DNA from: Shewanella pealeana ATCC 700345
GTDB lineage: Bacteria; Pseudomonadota; Gammaproteobacteria; Enterobacterales; Shewanellaceae
Direction of reading: 5' to 3'
NCBI RefSeq assembly: GCF_000018285.1
Contig: NC_009901.1
Coordinates: 2,417,001-2,481,000 of the forward strand
Length of the DNA: 64,000 bases
In this document: in pieces, positions 26,277 to 35,551 of the stretch
Numbering within the stretch: the first letter of the stretch is position 1
Layout of the letters: the number at the start of each line of letters is the position of its first letter
Notes under the pieces: generated by a model
What the model was told of the DNA's origin: nothing
The model's database searches: none
Seen by the model: the letters and a program-made list of their open reading frames with translations, nothing else
Program-made: the position numbers and the translations under genes

Positions 26277-27503
26277 ATGGATAAACCCTTAGAGCTATGT
26301 GTCTCGAATAATGACCAACAAATACCTATGACTTATTGTTTACCTTTTCCTGTGCAAGCAGTTGTTGCAAGTAATGGAAGTCGAACGCTTACTTGGCTAA
26401 CGGAAAGTTTGAACCAGTTTGAAAATTTAAAATGGCAGTCGTCAACTTATGAGGATGATCAATTAGCAAAAGAAAAAAATAGGTTTAATCTAGTGTTATT
26501 AGTCTTGCCTTCAGATGAGTTGGAGGCTAAGAAAGCATTATCCTATGCGGCAAATTTTGACTGCGACATTATTTTAATCGGCTTTAATACGCCACAGAAT
26601 ATTCTAAGATTAGCATTTCAATATGATGTTAGTGATTTTATTCCTTCATCATCACCGTTACATGAATTTTTTACTTCTTTAGAGAAAGTTTCTGACCGAC
26701 TCGTAAAGAATGCTGAGCTAGCTCCTGTGGTGGCTGTGATAAACGGCAAGGCTGGTTCTGGAGCAAGCTTTATATCCGCTAGTTTAGCCGACGTTGCCTC
26801 TCAAAGAGAAGGGAGCGATCTTGCACTCCTGGATATGGACCTTCACCACGGCACTCTTTCACATATTCTTGGCTATGACGCTAAGTATTCAATTTGTGAT
26901 GTGATTGAAACTATCGAAGATCTAGATGAGATCGCGTTAAAAAGCACCATGACTAAGAAAGGAAACCTTAGCCTACTTGCTGCTAAGCCCTTCGAACTTC
27001 TTACTTTAGATCAAGATGTTGATTTTAGTCGTATTAATGAACTGATGTGGAAATACCGTCAGTTCTATAAGCAAGTTATTTTAGACTTCTCTAGAGGACC
27101 TGAAGATTGGAATTGTAATTTGTTATTGAGTGCGACAATTTTAGTTGTAACTCAACAAAATATAATGCACTTACGTCAAACCAAAGACTTGATTAATCAA
27201 TTGACGACAAGGATGGGGATTAATTCAAATCAGATAACTTTGGTTGTAAATCGATATAACAAAAACTCGAATATAAAATTATCTGATATCGAAGAAGCAA
27301 TTGGAATATCAAGCATAAACACAGTCGTTAATGATTATAAGTTATCGAACGAGTGTGTAGATTTAGGGAAACCGATAACTCAAGTAGCAAAAAAGCACAG
27401 AATAGTTACCGATGTACGCTCTTTAGCGGATAGGTTTTTACCGATTAATAATGAACAAAATAAAAAAAGTACAAGTTTTTGGAAGCGACTTTTAGGAAAC
27501 TAA
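26277..27503 (+). CDS. cpaE: Pilus localisation ATPase-like protein CpaE/TadZ
   Basis: A 408-residue cytoplasmic protein that positions the Tad machinery. The N-terminal ~130 residues resemble a receiver-like domain without a clear phospho-acceptor site; the C-terminal part is MinD/ParA-like (ALLDMDLHHGTLSHILGY). Its P-loop reads NGKAGSGASF: the signature lysine remains, but the usual GKT lysine is alanine, so ATP hydrolysis is doubtful. I chose the ATG at 26277 with AAGG six bases upstream; a TTG-initiated extension to 26226 is possible but weak. One base separates it from cpaF. Confidence 0.88.
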   Translation: MDKPLELCVSNNDQQIPMTYCLPFPVQAVVASNGSRTLTWLTESLNQFENLKWQSSTYEDDQLAKEKNRFNLVLLVLPSDELEAKKALSYAANFDCDIILIGFNTPQNILRLAFQYDVSDFIPSSSPLHEFFTSLEKVSDRLVKNAELAPVVAVINGKAGSGASFISASLADVASQREGSDLALLDMDLHHGTLSHILGYDAKYSICDVIETIEDLDEIALKSTMTKKGNLSLLAAKPFELLTLDQDVDFSRINELMWKYRQFYKQVILDFSRGPEDWNCNLLLSATILVVTQQNIMHLRQTKDLINQLTTRMGINSNQITLVVNRYNKNSNIKLSDIEEAIGISSINTVVNDYKLSNECVDLGKPITQVAKKHRIVTDVRSLADRFLPINNEQNKKSTSFWKRLLGN

Positions 27504-27504
27504 T

Positions 27505-28833
27505 ATGGAAATTAGGCAAGAAAGTAATCGAATTCAAGATTTCCAGCCATTAACTCAAGATGAGCAGGATATTAAGGTTGCCCTATACGATAAGTTATTG
27601 AGCGTAATGGATCTATCTCTTATTGAGACTGTCTCGAAGGAGCAAGCTCGAATTCAGATTAGTGAAATATGTGAGCAAATTTTAAATGGGTTGAATCTAC
27701 CAATTAATCTCTCCACACGAAAGCGTCTAGTAGGCCTGATTATTGATGAAGTACTGGGACTTGGCCCCCTTGAAACCCTTCTGGCCGACCCGTCAATATC
27801 AGATATTCTGGTAAACTCCTACGACAGGGTATATGTAGAGCGAAAAGGTAAGCTAGAAGCCGTTAATATCAAATTCCACAGTAATTCACATCTTTTAAAC
27901 ATCATTGATAGGATTGTGTCTAGCGTAGGTCGACGAATTGATGAGTCGTCGCCTATGGTTGACGCAAGGCTCGCTGATGGTTCGCGTGTAAATGCAATTA
28001 TCCCCCCTCTAGCTCTTGATGGACCCTCACTTTCAATTCGTCGATTCGCTGTAGATAAGCTAAATGCTGGGCAGCTTATTGAAATTGGTTCTGTAACAGA
28101 GGCGATGATTGAACTTCTTAAAGGGGGAGTAAAGGGTAAGTTAAATATTCTTGTCTCGGGTGGTACGGGTAGTGGTAAAACAACGTTACTGAATATGCTC
28201 TCAGGCTTTATTCCAAGTGATGAACGCATCGTTACTATTGAGGACTCCGCCGAACTACAATTACAGCAACCCCATACGGTAAGGCTAGAAACTCGTCCTC
28301 AGAATATTGAAGGGAAAGGAGAAGTTTCACAGAGAGATCTAGTGAAGAACTGCTTGAGAATGAGACCCGACCGAATAGTGATAGGTGAGGTTCGTGGTGG
28401 TGAAGCATTAGACATGCTTACGGCAATGAACACGGGTCATGAAGGGTCGTTAACAACCTTACATGCTAACAGCCCTAGAGATGCTCTTGGTCGACTCGAA
28501 TATATGGTTTGTATGGCAGGTTTTGATATGCCAGTAAGCAATATTCGAACGCAGGTAGCTTCAGCAATCGATATGGTTGTTCAGCTAGAACGTCAGGAGG
28601 ACGGTCGCAGAAGACTCACGAGTATACAAGAAATTAATGGCATGGAAGGGGATATTATTACCATGTCAGAAATCTTTCGTTTTACGAGAAAGGGTTTAGA
28701 TGAAGAAGGAATGATTATTGGAGAATTTGAGGCGACAGGTGTCATCCCAAGCTTCCATGCAAAACTTAAGCAACATGGTATTGAGCTTCCATACCATCTT
28801 TTCAATTGTGGTGATCCATTTGCAGAATTTTAG
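27505..28833 (+). CDS. cpaF: Tad secretion ATPase CpaF/TadA
   Basis: The motor ATPase of the Tad pilus, 442 residues, a GspE/VirB11-type secretion ATPase. Visible motifs: [21 protein letters not shown] (N-terminal domain), [10 protein letters not shown], Walker [15 protein letters not shown] (about 216-229), the Asp box [11 protein letters not shown], Walker [17 protein letters not shown] and the His box [12 protein letters not shown]. All catalytic motifs are intact. It starts one base after cpaE, so the two are translationally linked. Confidence 0.95.
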   Translation: MEIRQESNRIQDFQPLTQDEQDIKVALYDKLLSVMDLSLIETVSKEQARIQISEICEQILNGLNLPINLSTRKRLVGLIIDEVLGLGPLETLLADPSISDILVNSYDRVYVERKGKLEAVNIKFHSNSHLLNIIDRIVSSVGRRIDESSPMVDARLADGSRVNAIIPPLALDGPSLSIRRFAVDKLNAGQLIEIGSVTEAMIELLKGGVKGKLNILVSGGTGSGKTTLLNMLSGFIPSDERIVTIEDSAELQLQQPHTVRLETRPQNIEGKGEVSQRDLVKNCLRMRPDRIVIGEVRGGEALDMLTAMNTGHEGSLTTLHANSPRDALGRLEYMVCMAGFDMPVSNIRTQVASAIDMVVQLERQEDGRRRLTSIQEINGMEGDIITMSEIFRFTRKGLDEEGMIIGEFEATGVIPSFHAKLKQHGIELPYHLFNCGDPFAEF

Positions 28834-28844
28834 GGAGCTAATGT

Positions 28845-29822
28845 ATGTTTTCTAATCAAGTTATTTTCCTCGGCCTCGTTTTTATCGCGGTACTTTTCTT
28901 GTCACAGGCTCTTTTTTTACCTGTATATAGCCCACAAAGGGCAAATAGTGCATTGGTACGTAAACGTCTTAAGAAGCTTTCAGAAGAGTCTGGAGATATA
29001 ACATATGAGACGTCATTACTTCGCAAGAGTCGCTTAGGGAAACTTGGGCCAATAGGGCGTTGGTTGGAGCATTTTCAATTTATTGAAAATCTAAGTTACC
29101 GCCTTGAATTAGCAGATTACAAACTCATGGGTCATCAATATATCATGCTTGCTCTCTTTTCTGCTTCGGCAGTTGCGGTAATGGGCTGGTTATATTTAGG
29201 GGAACTGGTTGCGGCCGCATTTATGTTTTTCGTGATGCTATTTTTATTTAATTTCAAGCTAAATAGAGATACTTCTAAGCGCATGGATAAGATTGAAGAG
29301 AGCTTTCCTGATGCATTAGATGTGTTAAGGCGGGCGTTGCAAGCTGGTTATTCATTCTCTGATGCTATTAAGCTAGTGACTGAAGAGATGGATGGACCCT
29401 TGGCTAAGGAATTTAGCTTAATGTTTGCTAACATTAATTACAGTAAAGACACAAAAAGAGCGCTTTTGGGCTTCATCGAGCGTGTTCCTAGTGTATCGGC
29501 GATGGCATTCGCCAGCGCAGTCATGGTTCAAAAAGAAACCGGCGGTAATTTGGCCGAAAATATTAATAACCTAGCTAGGGTCATTCGCTTACGCTTTACT
29601 TTCAGACGAAGAGTGAGAACGCTATCTGCTGAGGGAAGACTTTCTGCCTGGATCTTAATTTTACTGCCGTTTGTATTATTTGCCGTTATCTATATCCAAA
29701 CGCCTGGATACGTTGGTGAGCTAACAGGCACAGAAGAGGGGAATCAATTGCTCATCTGGGGGGCTATCGGTATGTTTGTCGGTGGCATGTGGATTAGTAA
29801 GTTAATAAGGATAGATATGTAA
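28845..29822 (+). CDS. tadB: Tad inner-membrane platform protein TadB
   Basis: A 325-residue GspF-type polytopic membrane protein. An N-terminal helix (VIFLGLVFIAVLFLS), a middle pair (about 95-130) and C-terminal helices (about 270-325) flank the cytoplasmic T2SSF domain with FPDALDVLRRALQAGYSFSDAI and VQKETGGNLAENINNLA. It forms the inner-membrane base with TadC. Ribosome-binding site AGGGAG. Confidence 0.92.
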   Translation: MFSNQVIFLGLVFIAVLFLSQALFLPVYSPQRANSALVRKRLKKLSEESGDITYETSLLRKSRLGKLGPIGRWLEHFQFIENLSYRLELADYKLMGHQYIMLALFSASAVAVMGWLYLGELVAAAFMFFVMLFLFNFKLNRDTSKRMDKIEESFPDALDVLRRALQAGYSFSDAIKLVTEEMDGPLAKEFSLMFANINYSKDTKRALLGFIERVPSVSAMAFASAVMVQKETGGNLAENINNLARVIRLRFTFRRRVRTLSAEGRLSAWILILLPFVLFAVIYIQTPGYVGELTGTEEGNQLLIWGAIGMFVGGMWISKLIRIDM

Positions 29823-29823
29823 T

Positions 29824-30786
29824 ATGGACTTCCTAATTGGTTTATTTGGTCAGTTTTTTGATGATCCTCAGCATGTAGAATGGGCAATTTACTCGATTTC
29901 CGCGATTGCAGGAGTCACCTTAGCAATATCGATTTCCTATCTGATAAGCGGTGTCTACTCCCCTATCAGATCAAGGTTAAAATCACTTAATGGAGAGAAA
30001 GTGACTAAAAATAGTCAGGATGTCACTGGTACGCTCGAACATGGCATAGGCGAGATGGCTAAAAAGCCATTTCTCAACTTTTCTAACCATGAAACCAGAA
30101 GGTTACTTATACATGCTGGATTTCATTCTGAAAATGCTTTAGCCGTTTTTAATGCTTCTCGCTTATTGCTTATTCTGTTTGGTTTTATCACCTCTTTACT
30201 TATTTTAAACCTGTTCCCTAATATATCGGGATTTTGGACTTTTTATATCTTTTGCCTTTTTATTGGCGGAGCATTTATTGCGCCCTCAATGGTTTTGCAA
30301 TCACTTTCAAAACGACGTATGCGAAAGCTTAGGGTCGGTTTTCCCGATGCATTAGATCTGTTAGTTGTTTGCTGTGAAGCTGGTTTAGGGCTGATGGCCG
30401 CTATGCAACGGGTTGCTAGGGAGTTGGCATTTAGTCACCCGAGCCTAGCCAGTGAGTTGGAATTGGTCTGTAGTAAGGTTAGAGCAGGACTTACCATTAA
30501 AGTTGCCCTACAAGAGTTTACCGAAAGAACTGGTTTAGAAGATATTAAGGGGCTTAATTCGGCAATTTCACAGAGTATGCGCTTGGGTACTGGCATAGCA
30601 GAAACATTGCGTGTTTTTTCTGATGAATACCGAAACAAAAGACTGCAAGCTGCAGAAGAGCAAGCGGCTAAACTTGCTGTCAAGATGATATTTCCGATGA
30701 TGTGTTGTATTTGGCCGTCATTTTTTATCGTTGCTGTAGGACCTGCGGTATTAAAAGTGATGAAAGTATGGGGTCAGGCTTTTTAG
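29824..30786 (+). CDS. tadC: Tad inner-membrane platform protein TadC
   Basis: A 320-residue GspF-type membrane protein, partner of TadB. Helices at about 20-45, 95-150 and 285-310; cytoplasmic domain FPDALDLLVVCCEAGLGLMAAMQRVA and SMRLGTGIAETLRVFSDEYRNKR. It starts one base after the tadB stop codon, so the two proteins are probably made in equal amounts. Confidence 0.92.
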   Translation: MDFLIGLFGQFFDDPQHVEWAIYSISAIAGVTLAISISYLISGVYSPIRSRLKSLNGEKVTKNSQDVTGTLEHGIGEMAKKPFLNFSNHETRRLLIHAGFHSENALAVFNASRLLLILFGFITSLLILNLFPNISGFWTFYIFCLFIGGAFIAPSMVLQSLSKRRMRKLRVGFPDALDLLVVCCEAGLGLMAAMQRVARELAFSHPSLASELELVCSKVRAGLTIKVALQEFTERTGLEDIKGLNSAISQSMRLGTGIAETLRVFSDEYRNKRLQAAEEQAAKLAVKMIFPMMCCIWPSFFIVAVGPAVLKVMKVWGQAF

Positions 30787-30810
30787 TAAAATGATAAAAA
30801 GGAGATGATT

Positions 30811-31866
30811 ATGACAATAAAATGGATACTCGAATATGGCGGGAGGAAAGCATCCTTTATCTCTTTAGTAAGAGCATGTTTGATGGTCGGTATATTGTCA
30901 GTTCTGTCTGCTTGTAGTTCTACGCCAGAAGAGACACTAACACCAGTAAAAGCGCCTGAGCGCCAAGATTTACTTGATGTTGGCGCTTTATCATCCGTAA
31001 GTGCGGACTTCTCTGCACCAGCTACTGAAGAAGAAGCGTTACTAAAAGCTCATAACGAAGAAAAGTCAGGCAATATTGAAAAAGCACTATATGCTTACAT
31101 TCAAGCACTGGATTTCAACGCTAGAAATGCACAAACCTTCTATCAAATAGGCCGTATACATACCATGAGGGGAAATCCTGAAATAGCTCTTAAGGCCTAT
31201 AATGAAGCGCTCGCTATTGACCCTAATTTGATGATGGTTCATGCAGATCTTGGGGTTATTAGCATGGATAAGCGCCAATATAGAGACGCACGTTTACACT
31301 TAGAAAAGGCAATTGAGTTAGATCAACAAAGGTTAGCAGAGCTGGAAGTACAGCAGGTCATGGGGTCTTTCTTAGTACCGAATAGAGAGTCACCGGCGAG
31401 AGTGTATAACGCCATTGCGATTCTGGAAGATGTAGAAAATAATCATCGACAGGCTAGAGAATATTTCAAATTGATTCTAGAGCTTCAGCCTCACTCGGCG
31501 GTATTGATTACCAATCTTGGTTATTCTTACTATTTAACGGGTGAATTAACCATGGCAGAAAAATATTTAAGGCAAGCTCTTAGAGAAGACTCTCGCTTTG
31601 ACAGAGCTTGGACAAACTTAGGTCTTGTCTATGTCCGTAAAGGTATTTACAAGCGTGCGCTTTCCGCTTTTGAACAGACTATGTCTCCTGCTGATGCGTT
31701 AAATGATTTGGGTTACTTTTTGATGCTTGAGGGCAAGTATGAACGAGCGATTGCTTTATTTGAACGAGCAATTGACATGTCTCCTAGTTATTTTGATCAG
31801 GCTCAGAAAAACTTAAGAAGGGCTAGGGCCGAGATCTCGGATGAGTTTCAGCATGCGGGCTATTGA
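30811..31866 (+). CDS. tadD: Tad lipoprotein with TPR repeats, TadD
   Basis: A 351-residue predicted lipoprotein (lipobox LSAC near residue 35) with about five tetratricopeptide repeats, such as AQTFYQIGRIHTMRGNPEIA and TNLGYSYYLTGELTMAEKYL. TadD proteins are thought to act as pilotins or scaffolds for the secretin. The ATG at 30811 fits the AAAGGAG ribosome-binding site better than the in-frame ATG at 30805. Last gene of the tad operon, ahead of a hairpin. Confidence 0.88.
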   Translation: MTIKWILEYGGRKASFISLVRACLMVGILSVLSACSSTPEETLTPVKAPERQDLLDVGALSSVSADFSAPATEEEALLKAHNEEKSGNIEKALYAYIQALDFNARNAQTFYQIGRIHTMRGNPEIALKAYNEALAIDPNLMMVHADLGVISMDKRQYRDARLHLEKAIELDQQRLAELEVQQVMGSFLVPNRESPARVYNAIAILEDVENNHRQAREYFKLILELQPHSAVLITNLGYSYYLTGELTMAEKYLRQALREDSRFDRAWTNLGLVYVRKGIYKRALSAFEQTMSPADALNDLGYFLMLEGKYERAIALFERAIDMSPSYFDQAQKNLRRARAEISDEFQHAGY

Positions 31867-31922
31867 CTGGTTAGATTGCATACTTAACTATTAAATAGGT
31901 AAATAAATTGAGATATTAATAT

Positions 31923-31944
31923 GCCCTACCCTTAAGAGTAGGGC
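31923..31944. terminator. Hairpin between tadD and hypA
   Basis: Arms GCCCTAC (31923-31929) and GTAGGGC (31938-31944) in the 95-base gap between the convergent tadD and hypA genes. The stem is GC-rich but T tracts are short, so it is probably a bidirectional, moderate terminator. Confidence 0.6.
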
Positions 31945-31961
31945 TAATCATTTCGAGCCAA

Positions 31962-32309
31962 CTAAGGTTGCACTAATTCTAGCTGCATGAGTAACATATC
32001 CTCTCCATCTAGGACTTTCGTCTGACCGCTTTGACAATGACTACAAATAACGCTTCGCTCGTTATGTTCGGTAGTTTCACCACAAATTAAACATGAGAGT
32101 ACCAAGGGTTGGATATTCATAACTAGCTCGGCTCTACGACAGATCCCTTCTAACTTAAAGGTCTCGAATGCCGTCCTGAGTAATTCTGGTTCTACTCCGC
32201 TCAAAATTCCAAGTTTGATTTCAACACGGCTAATTTCATTTGCGTTATTGGCCGCGGCATGGCGTTCGCACTCTTCAATTAGTGCTGTAACAATTGAATA
32301 CTCGTGCAC
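31962..32309 (-). CDS. hypA: Hydrogenase nickel insertion protein HypA
   Basis: A 115-residue chaperone that delivers nickel to the hydrogenase large subunit. I chose the GTG at 32309: it gives the obligatory start MHEYSIV, whose His2 is the nickel ligand, and the family length of about 115. The GTG shares its first base with the hypE stop (TAGTG), and a GAGGA box lies seven bases upstream. A longer frame to 32369 would wrongly add 20 residues. The zinc site is visible as CLICGETTE and CSHC. Last gene of the hydrogenase cluster. Confidence 0.93.
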   Translation of the reverse strand: MHEYSIVTALIEECERHAAANNANEISRVEIKLGILSGVEPELLRTAFETFKLEGICRRAELVMNIQPLVLSCLICGETTEHNERSVICSHCQSGQTKVLDGEDMLLMQLELVQP

Positions 32310-33325
32310 TAGCAGATCCTCGGTAACAGCTCGCCTTGTGGTAAGTCTAGATAACGAGAGCTCCCCCAAGGCGTGTTGAGTACAACTTTTCCTTTGCGGT
32401 TATCGTTTACGTTACCAATTACGGCTGCTTGCTCGCAATGACAAAAGCGTTTCATTATTTCTAATGTCGCGTCGGCACTCTCCTTTGGTACTGCAAGAAT
32501 AAAGGTACCTTCATTGGCGAGATCGAGTGGCTCAAAACCATATAACTCGCAAAGTCCTCTCACTTCATCGCATACTGGGATCGCTTGTTCGTTTACATTG
32601 ATCTCGACATTTGATGCACAGGCCCATTCATTAAGTACTGCAGATAGACCACCGCGGGTTGCATCACGCATCGCATGGATTTCGATGTTTGCCGCTATCA
32701 GCTGTTCAACTATTGGCCATAATGTCGCGCAATCACTGGTTAGCTCTGACTCAAGTGCTAGCCCTTCTCTCGCCATTAAGATTGCTGCTCCGTGTCGTCC
32801 AACATCTCGAGATACAATAATGACATCATCGCTAGCTAGGTTTTTAACTGATATTCCTTTTCGCAGAATACGACCGACTCCAGAAGTATTAATGAAGATC
32901 CCGTCGGCACAACCACGAGGAACGACCTTAGTATCTCCGCAAACAATACGTGCTCCCGATTGCTTTAATTCGTTGGCCATACTTTCGACTATGGTTTTTA
33001 AGTGAGTAATTTCAAAACCTTCTTCGATTATGAAACTGCAGCTGAGATATTGTGGCTCAGCCCCCATCATTGCCAAGTCGTTAACGGTTCCTGCAATGGA
33101 TAGCTTGCCAATATCTCCACCGGGGAAAAAAAGGGGAGAGACAGTAAACGAGTCTGTCGTAAAGGCAAGATTACCGTCGAAATGCAAAACAGCTGCATCT
33201 TCTTCGCTGCGTAAAATAGGATTATCGAAGGCTTTAAAGAACAGATCTTTAATCAAGTGGTTCATCTCTTTACCACCACCGCCATGGCTAAGTTGTACTA
33301 TTTTTCGAGAATTATTCTGGTTCAT
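32309..33325 (-). CDS. hypE: Hydrogenase maturation protein HypE
   Basis: A 338-residue AIR-synthase-like enzyme that dehydrates the carbamoyl group on its C-terminal cysteine to thiocyanate, supplying cyanide for the Fe(CN)2CO cofactor. The required tail PRIC ends the protein exactly, and the N-terminal [12 protein letters not shown] nucleotide-binding loop is present. Its start overlaps the hypD stop (TAATG) and its stop overlaps hypA, consistent with tight coupling. Confidence 0.96.
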   Translation of the reverse strand: MNQNNSRKIVQLSHGGGGKEMNHLIKDLFFKAFDNPILRSEEDAAVLHFDGNLAFTTDSFTVSPLFFPGGDIGKLSIAGTVNDLAMMGAEPQYLSCSFIIEEGFEITHLKTIVESMANELKQSGARIVCGDTKVVPRGCADGIFINTSGVGRILRKGISVKNLASDDVIIVSRDVGRHGAAILMAREGLALESELTSDCATLWPIVEQLIAANIEIHAMRDATRGGLSAVLNEWACASNVEINVNEQAIPVCDEVRGLCELYGFEPLDLANEGTFILAVPKESADATLEIMKRFCHCEQAAVIGNVNDNRKGKVVLNTPWGSSRYLDLPQGELLPRIC

Positions 33326-34443
33326 TACAATACTCCGTTATAGCGATAGTAAGCGTTGCAAGCGCCCTCAGAGCTGACCATACAACTGCCTAATGGCGTT
33401 TCAGGTGTACAGCCACGCCCAAATACCTTACAGTCTTTGGGCTTACATAAACCACGAAGAATATCACCGCACTGACAGGCTTTATGATCGTCAATCTCCT
33501 CACTTGGGAGAAACTCAGCAAAAAGACGTTCGGCGTCTCTATGAGCATATTTATCTCTTAATATCAAAGCAGAAGAGGGGATTGGGCCAAGACCTCGCCA
33601 GCGAAAGTTATCTCTTACTTTAAAATAGCGGTTTACCATCTCTTGGGCGGCAAGGTTGCCATCTTCTGAAACAGAGCGACTGTACTGATTCTCTAGCTCC
33701 GCCTTCGAGGCCACTTTTTGCTTTACAATCATCAAAATTGACTGCATGACATCGACAGGCTCAAAGCCTGAGATGACCACTGGAGTGTTATAGTTGTTTA
33801 CTGCTGGTCGGTAGACTTTCGCACCACTAATGACGCTGACATGGGACGGTCCAATAAAGGCATTCACTTTAACCTTGGGATCGGCCATAACGGCATCAAT
33901 AGCGGGAGGGACAAGCACGTGGTTAATGTGAAATACAAGGTTTTTGATATCACGCTTTTCTGCTTGGTCAATAAGAACCGCTGTCATAGGGCTCGAGGTT
34001 TCAAAACCAATCGCGAAGAAAATGACGGTTTTATCAGGATTATCGATAGCGATCTGTAAGGTATCTAGCGGATCGTAAATAGGCCGAATATCACAACCAC
34101 TTGCTCTGTGCTGTGCCAAGCTTCCTTTCGATCCTGGTACACGGATCATGTCACCAAGGGTAACCAAAATGGAATTGGGCATGCTCGCCAGTGCGGCGGC
34201 ATGATCGATTCGCTCTTTTGGCATGATACAAACAGGACAGCCCGGCCCATGGATAAAATCGATATTGTCTGGTAAGAGCTGGTTTAAACCGTACTTCATT
34301 ATGGTGTGAGTATGGCCGCCGCATACTTCCATTATATTAATCTTACCGTCGAGCAAGTTTGCTTGAGTGGCTATCTCTTTAGCTAAGGAGCGTATGACTT
34401 TGGGATCCCTAAAGCCCTTGTATAGATCTGTTAGACCAATCAT
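33325..34443 (-). CDS. hypD: Hydrogenase maturation protein HypD
   Basis: A 372-residue iron-sulfur protein that, with HypC, is the scaffold on which Fe(CN)2CO is assembled. Visible motifs: MEVCGGHTHT (cofactor cysteine), HGPGCPVCIMP (redox cysteines) and the C-terminal cluster ligands around CQCGDILRGLCKPKDC and the following GRGCTPE and GSCMVSSEGAC. It overlaps hypE and hypC by one base each (TAATG junctions). Confidence 0.96.
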   Translation of the reverse strand: MIGLTDLYKGFRDPKVIRSLAKEIATQANLLDGKINIMEVCGGHTHTIMKYGLNQLLPDNIDFIHGPGCPVCIMPKERIDHAAALASMPNSILVTLGDMIRVPGSKGSLAQHRASGCDIRPIYDPLDTLQIAIDNPDKTVIFFAIGFETSSPMTAVLIDQAEKRDIKNLVFHINHVLVPPAIDAVMADPKVKVNAFIGPSHVSVISGAKVYRPAVNNYNTPVVISGFEPVDVMQSILMIVKQKVASKAELENQYSRSVSEDGNLAAQEMVNRYFKVRDNFRWRGLGPIPSSALILRDKYAHRDAERLFAEFLPSEEIDDHKACQCGDILRGLCKPKDCKVFGRGCTPETPLGSCMVSSEGACNAYYRYNGVL

Positions 34444-34691
34444 TAAGACTCCTTCTCTTCAAGTTCGAGTTTTTCTACTATCTCTCGATAGAGCGCTAAA
34501 CTCTCCATAGCATCGGTTTTATCTATCTTGTTCATTACAAAACCGATGTGGATCAGCACATAGTCTCCAATCTCAAGGGGCTCAGCCATAAGGTGGCTAC
34601 TGACCTTACGTTTAACGCCCATAGTATCGACGGTAACAGCCTGCTCATCTTGATGAATAGTTATAACTTTGGAGGGAATTGAAAGACACAT
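34443..34691 (-). CDS. hypC: Hydrogenase maturation chaperone HypC
   Basis: An 82-residue chaperone that binds the Fe(CN)2CO unit and carries it to the large-subunit precursor. It begins MCLSIP, with the essential Cys2, and ends with an acidic helix. Overlaps hypD and hypB by one base each. Confidence 0.95.
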   Translation of the reverse strand: MCLSIPSKVITIHQDEQAVTVDTMGVKRKVSSHLMAEPLEIGDYVLIHIGFVMNKIDKTDAMESLALYREIVEKLELEEKES

Positions 34692-35452
34692 TAGGCAGTT
34701 GCTCCCTTTTGTCTTGAAAGCCAGTCTGCGACCTGAATGAGTGATTGTGGCTCTTTAACAGATATCTCCATTAACTCAACGTTGGGATTCAGTTTTTTGA
34801 GCTGGGCCCGTGACTCCTCCATGCTAAAGTCAAAATAGGGCATAAGATCAGACTTAGTGATCAGCACTAAATCTGCACGGCGGAACATGACGGGGTACTT
34901 CTCAATTTTGTCATCGCCTTCAGGCACAGACAAAAGCACGATATTTTTATGAGTGCCAACATCGTAACTGGCGGGGCAGACTAAGTTGCCGACATTTTCA
35001 ACAAAGCAGATATCCAGAGGGTCTAAGTTAATGTGATGTAAGGCGCTATGCACCATAAACGCATCTAGATGACAAGCTGCACCAGTTTGGATCTGAAAGG
35101 CATCGATACCTTTTGCTTTTAGTCTGTCTGCATCTCTGGAGGTTTCAAGATCCCCTTCAATAACAGCATACTTAAGGTTAGTGTATTCATGTAGATGTTC
35201 TAACAGTGTGGTTTTACCACTACCAGGACTGCTCATTAAATTAAAGGCGGTGATCCCTTTAGCTTCGAAATGAGCTCGGTTATGCTGCGCTTCAATATCG
35301 TTTTTATCTAAAATCTTATGAATGAGAGATAGGGTCTTTTTATCGTTGAGCTGAGGGTTCGTTGCGATATTATCGTCAGTTTTTGAATGCGAATGACCCG
35401 AACTTAATAAATGATCATGACGAGTAATCGAACAACCACAATCTTGGCACAT
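34691..35452 (-). CDS. hypB: Hydrogenase nickel GTPase HypB
   Basis: A 253-residue GTPase that works with HypA to insert nickel. The N-terminus has a high-affinity metal motif MCQDCGCS and a short histidine stretch (HDHLLSSGHSHS). The G domain shows the P-loop [12 protein letters not shown], then EGDLETSRDADRL and ITKSDLMPY. It is separated from hypF by 99 bases that carry a near-consensus FNR box, so it probably starts its own anaerobic transcript. Confidence 0.95.
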   Translation of the reverse strand: MCQDCGCSITRHDHLLSSGHSHSKTDDNIATNPQLNDKKTLSLIHKILDKNDIEAQHNRAHFEAKGITAFNLMSSPGSGKTTLLEHLHEYTNLKYAVIEGDLETSRDADRLKAKGIDAFQIQTGAACHLDAFMVHSALHHINLDPLDICFVENVGNLVCPASYDVGTHKNIVLLSVPEGDDKIEKYPVMFRRADLVLITKSDLMPYFDFSMEESRAQLKKLNPNVELMEISVKEPQSLIQVADWLSRQKGATA

Positions 35453-35509
35453 AGGTAACTCCGTTATTTTCGTTTTACTTGATTGTCACGCAGGCCGAAT
35501 ACTACGGCT

Positions 35510-35523
35510 TTGATGCAAATCAG
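35510..35523 (-). promoter_or_regulatory. FNR-type box upstream of hypB
   Basis: TTGAT-GCAA-ATCAG matches nine of ten positions of the FNR consensus TTGAT-N4-ATCAA. Its centre (35516.5) is 41.5 bases from a predicted start site at 35475; a -10-like GACAAT lies on the minus strand at 35482-35487. hypB starts at 35452. This is the geometry of a class II FNR-activated promoter. Binding is inferred. Confidence 0.6.
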
Positions 35524-35551
35524 ATTTATGTCTATTGAGTGGTGATGGATA

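Noticed and set aside
32514..33005. A 163-residue plus-strand frame across hypE
   Set aside because: hypE is fully supported on the minus strand; the opposite frame is open only as its shadow.
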